From: CAZJBP01 sp964544115 | Lineage (GTDB): Bacteria; Verrucomicrobiota; Kiritimatiellia; UBA8416; JADHWI01 | Length of the DNA stretch: 7,556 nt | Reading direction: 5' to 3' | NCBI GenBank assembly: GCA_964544115.1 | Contig: CAZJBP010000171.1 | Location: forward strand, 1-7,556 | Shown: piece after piece, positions 7,055 through 7,556 of the stretch | How the letters are laid out: every line of letters starts with the position of its first letter | Numbering within the stretch: the stretch's first letter is position 1 | Made by a program: the position numbers and the translations under genes | Notes under the pieces: generated by a model | What the model was told of the DNA's origin: nothing | Database searches by the model: none | What the model saw: the letters and a program-made list of their open reading frames with translations, nothing else

Positions 7055-7556
7055 ATGCGGATGCCATGTCGAGCTTTTGCGGTTCTTGCGGTCGTTAGCG
7101 TTGCGATGGGGATCGACTCGGCCAGCGGCCAGCAGTCCGGTCCCGCTGGCTTTCAGTTCGATCAGGCGCGGCTGTGCGTGACGCAGGCCGACGAGGCGGT
7201 TGCGCGCAAGGACGTGGCAGCGGCGGTTGGTCTTTACCGGAAGGCCATGGCCGACTATACGCGATTGTCCCGTGTGCATCCCGATTGGGAGCCTGGGATG
7301 ACGCGCTTCCAAATCAATCACTGCAAGGAGCAGCTGCGCAACCTGATGAGCGGGAAGGCCGTCGCTCCGGCGCCGCCGCAGGCTGCAGCCGCGCCGGCCG
7401 ACTCCGATGCGGCTGCCGTGCGGGCCCAGGCTTCAAGGTTGATGGCGGCCAACCGGCCCGACGAGGCGAGGAGCCTCCTGATCGATGCACTGAAGTCCCA
7501 CCCGGATGACGCGGGCATACGGATGCTGCTCGGCATCGCCCGGTGTCAGGAAGGCG
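7055..7556 (+). CDS. Secreted TPR-like repeat protein, 5' portion (runs off the right edge)
   Basis: An open frame of 167 codons with no stop before the window end. It starts MRMPCRAFAVLAVV, a short basic start and a hydrophobic core ending near SASG before QQ at about residue 25, so a Sec signal peptide is likely. Residues about 30-95 are helical, with LYRKAMADYTRL then HPDWEPGM and an NHCKEQL helix. A Pro/Ala-rich linker follows (about 101-115), then a TPR-like unit, LMAANRPDEARSLLIDAL followed by HPDDAGIRMLLGIA. The likely role is an exported scaffold for protein contacts; the full repeat number is unknown. Frame choice is supported by the signal peptide and by amphipathic helices through the whole frame; the opposite-strand frames have no recognisable content. 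It is divergent from deoC across 150 bp. Alternative start: ATG at 7061. Confidence 0.75.
   Translation, partial: MRMPCRAFAVLAVVSVAMGIDSASGQQSGPAGFQFDQARLCVTQADEAVARKDVAAAVGLYRKAMADYTRLSRVHPDWEPGMTRFQINHCKEQLRNLMSGKAVAPAPPQAAAAPADSDAAAVRAQASRLMAANRPDEARSLLIDALKSHPDDAGIRMLLGIARCQEG

Noticed and set aside
6905..7321. N-terminal extension of deoC to 7321
   Set aside because: The extra 139 residues have no resemblance to the aldolase, overlap the divergent TPR-like gene, and the start ending at 6904 has its own ribosome site.
7318..7536. A - strand protein opposite the TPR-like gene, and a + strand one from 7174
   Set aside because: Both are out-of-frame shadows in GC-rich DNA; the frame from 7055 has a signal peptide and repeat helices and stays open to the edge.
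1..7556. CRISPR array, insertion sequence, tRNA or tandem DNA repeat
   Set aside because: No regularly spaced repeats, transposase motifs, terminal inverted repeats or tRNA-like cloverleaf were seen on reading; the coding density is high throughout.

Overview
The window comes from a GC-rich bacterium and carries six protein-coding genes, four whole and two cut by the window edges. Several features resemble the Planctomycetota-Verrucomicrobiota-Lentisphaerota-Kiritimatiellota group: an AddAB-like helicase-nuclease, a soluble PknB-type kinase fold, and a secreted TPR-type protein with a 'Y-rk-A...HPdWep' segment. This assignment rests on family resemblance only and is tentative. No mobile element, CRISPR array, rRNA or tRNA was seen.

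Left block, + strand (1-4678). The end of an AddB-like PD-(D/E)XK nuclease subunit overlaps, by an ATGA junction, a complete 1088-residue AddA-like subunit with a UvrD/RecB-type helicase and a C-terminal nuclease. Together they would form a two-subunit helicase-nuclease for double-strand-break end resection. After 66 bp comes a 315-residue protein with a clear serine/threonine kinase fold but without the catalytic Asp (HRD reads HRC) and without the metal-binding Asp (DFG reads YMG). It is therefore predicted to be a pseudokinase.

Middle and right block, - strand (4688-6904). Read in transcription order this holds deoC (deoxyribose-phosphate aldolase), a 109-bp gap, a glyoxalase II-type metallo-hydrolase, and a secreted protein of unknown function whose start overlaps the hydrolase stop by ATGA. 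The secreted protein ends in two related HEAT-like units. The + and - blocks converge with only 9 bp between stop codons.

Right edge, + strand (7055 onward). A signal-peptide-bearing, TPR-like protein is transcribed divergently from deoC across a 150-bp gap and runs off the window. A plausible sigma70-type promoter ends so close to its ATG that the mRNA may be leaderless.

Most of the window looks like ordinary housekeeping: recombination repair, deoxynucleoside catabolism and aldehyde detoxification. The least ordinary element is the pseudokinase directly behind the AddAB-like pair. No gap exceeds 300 bases.
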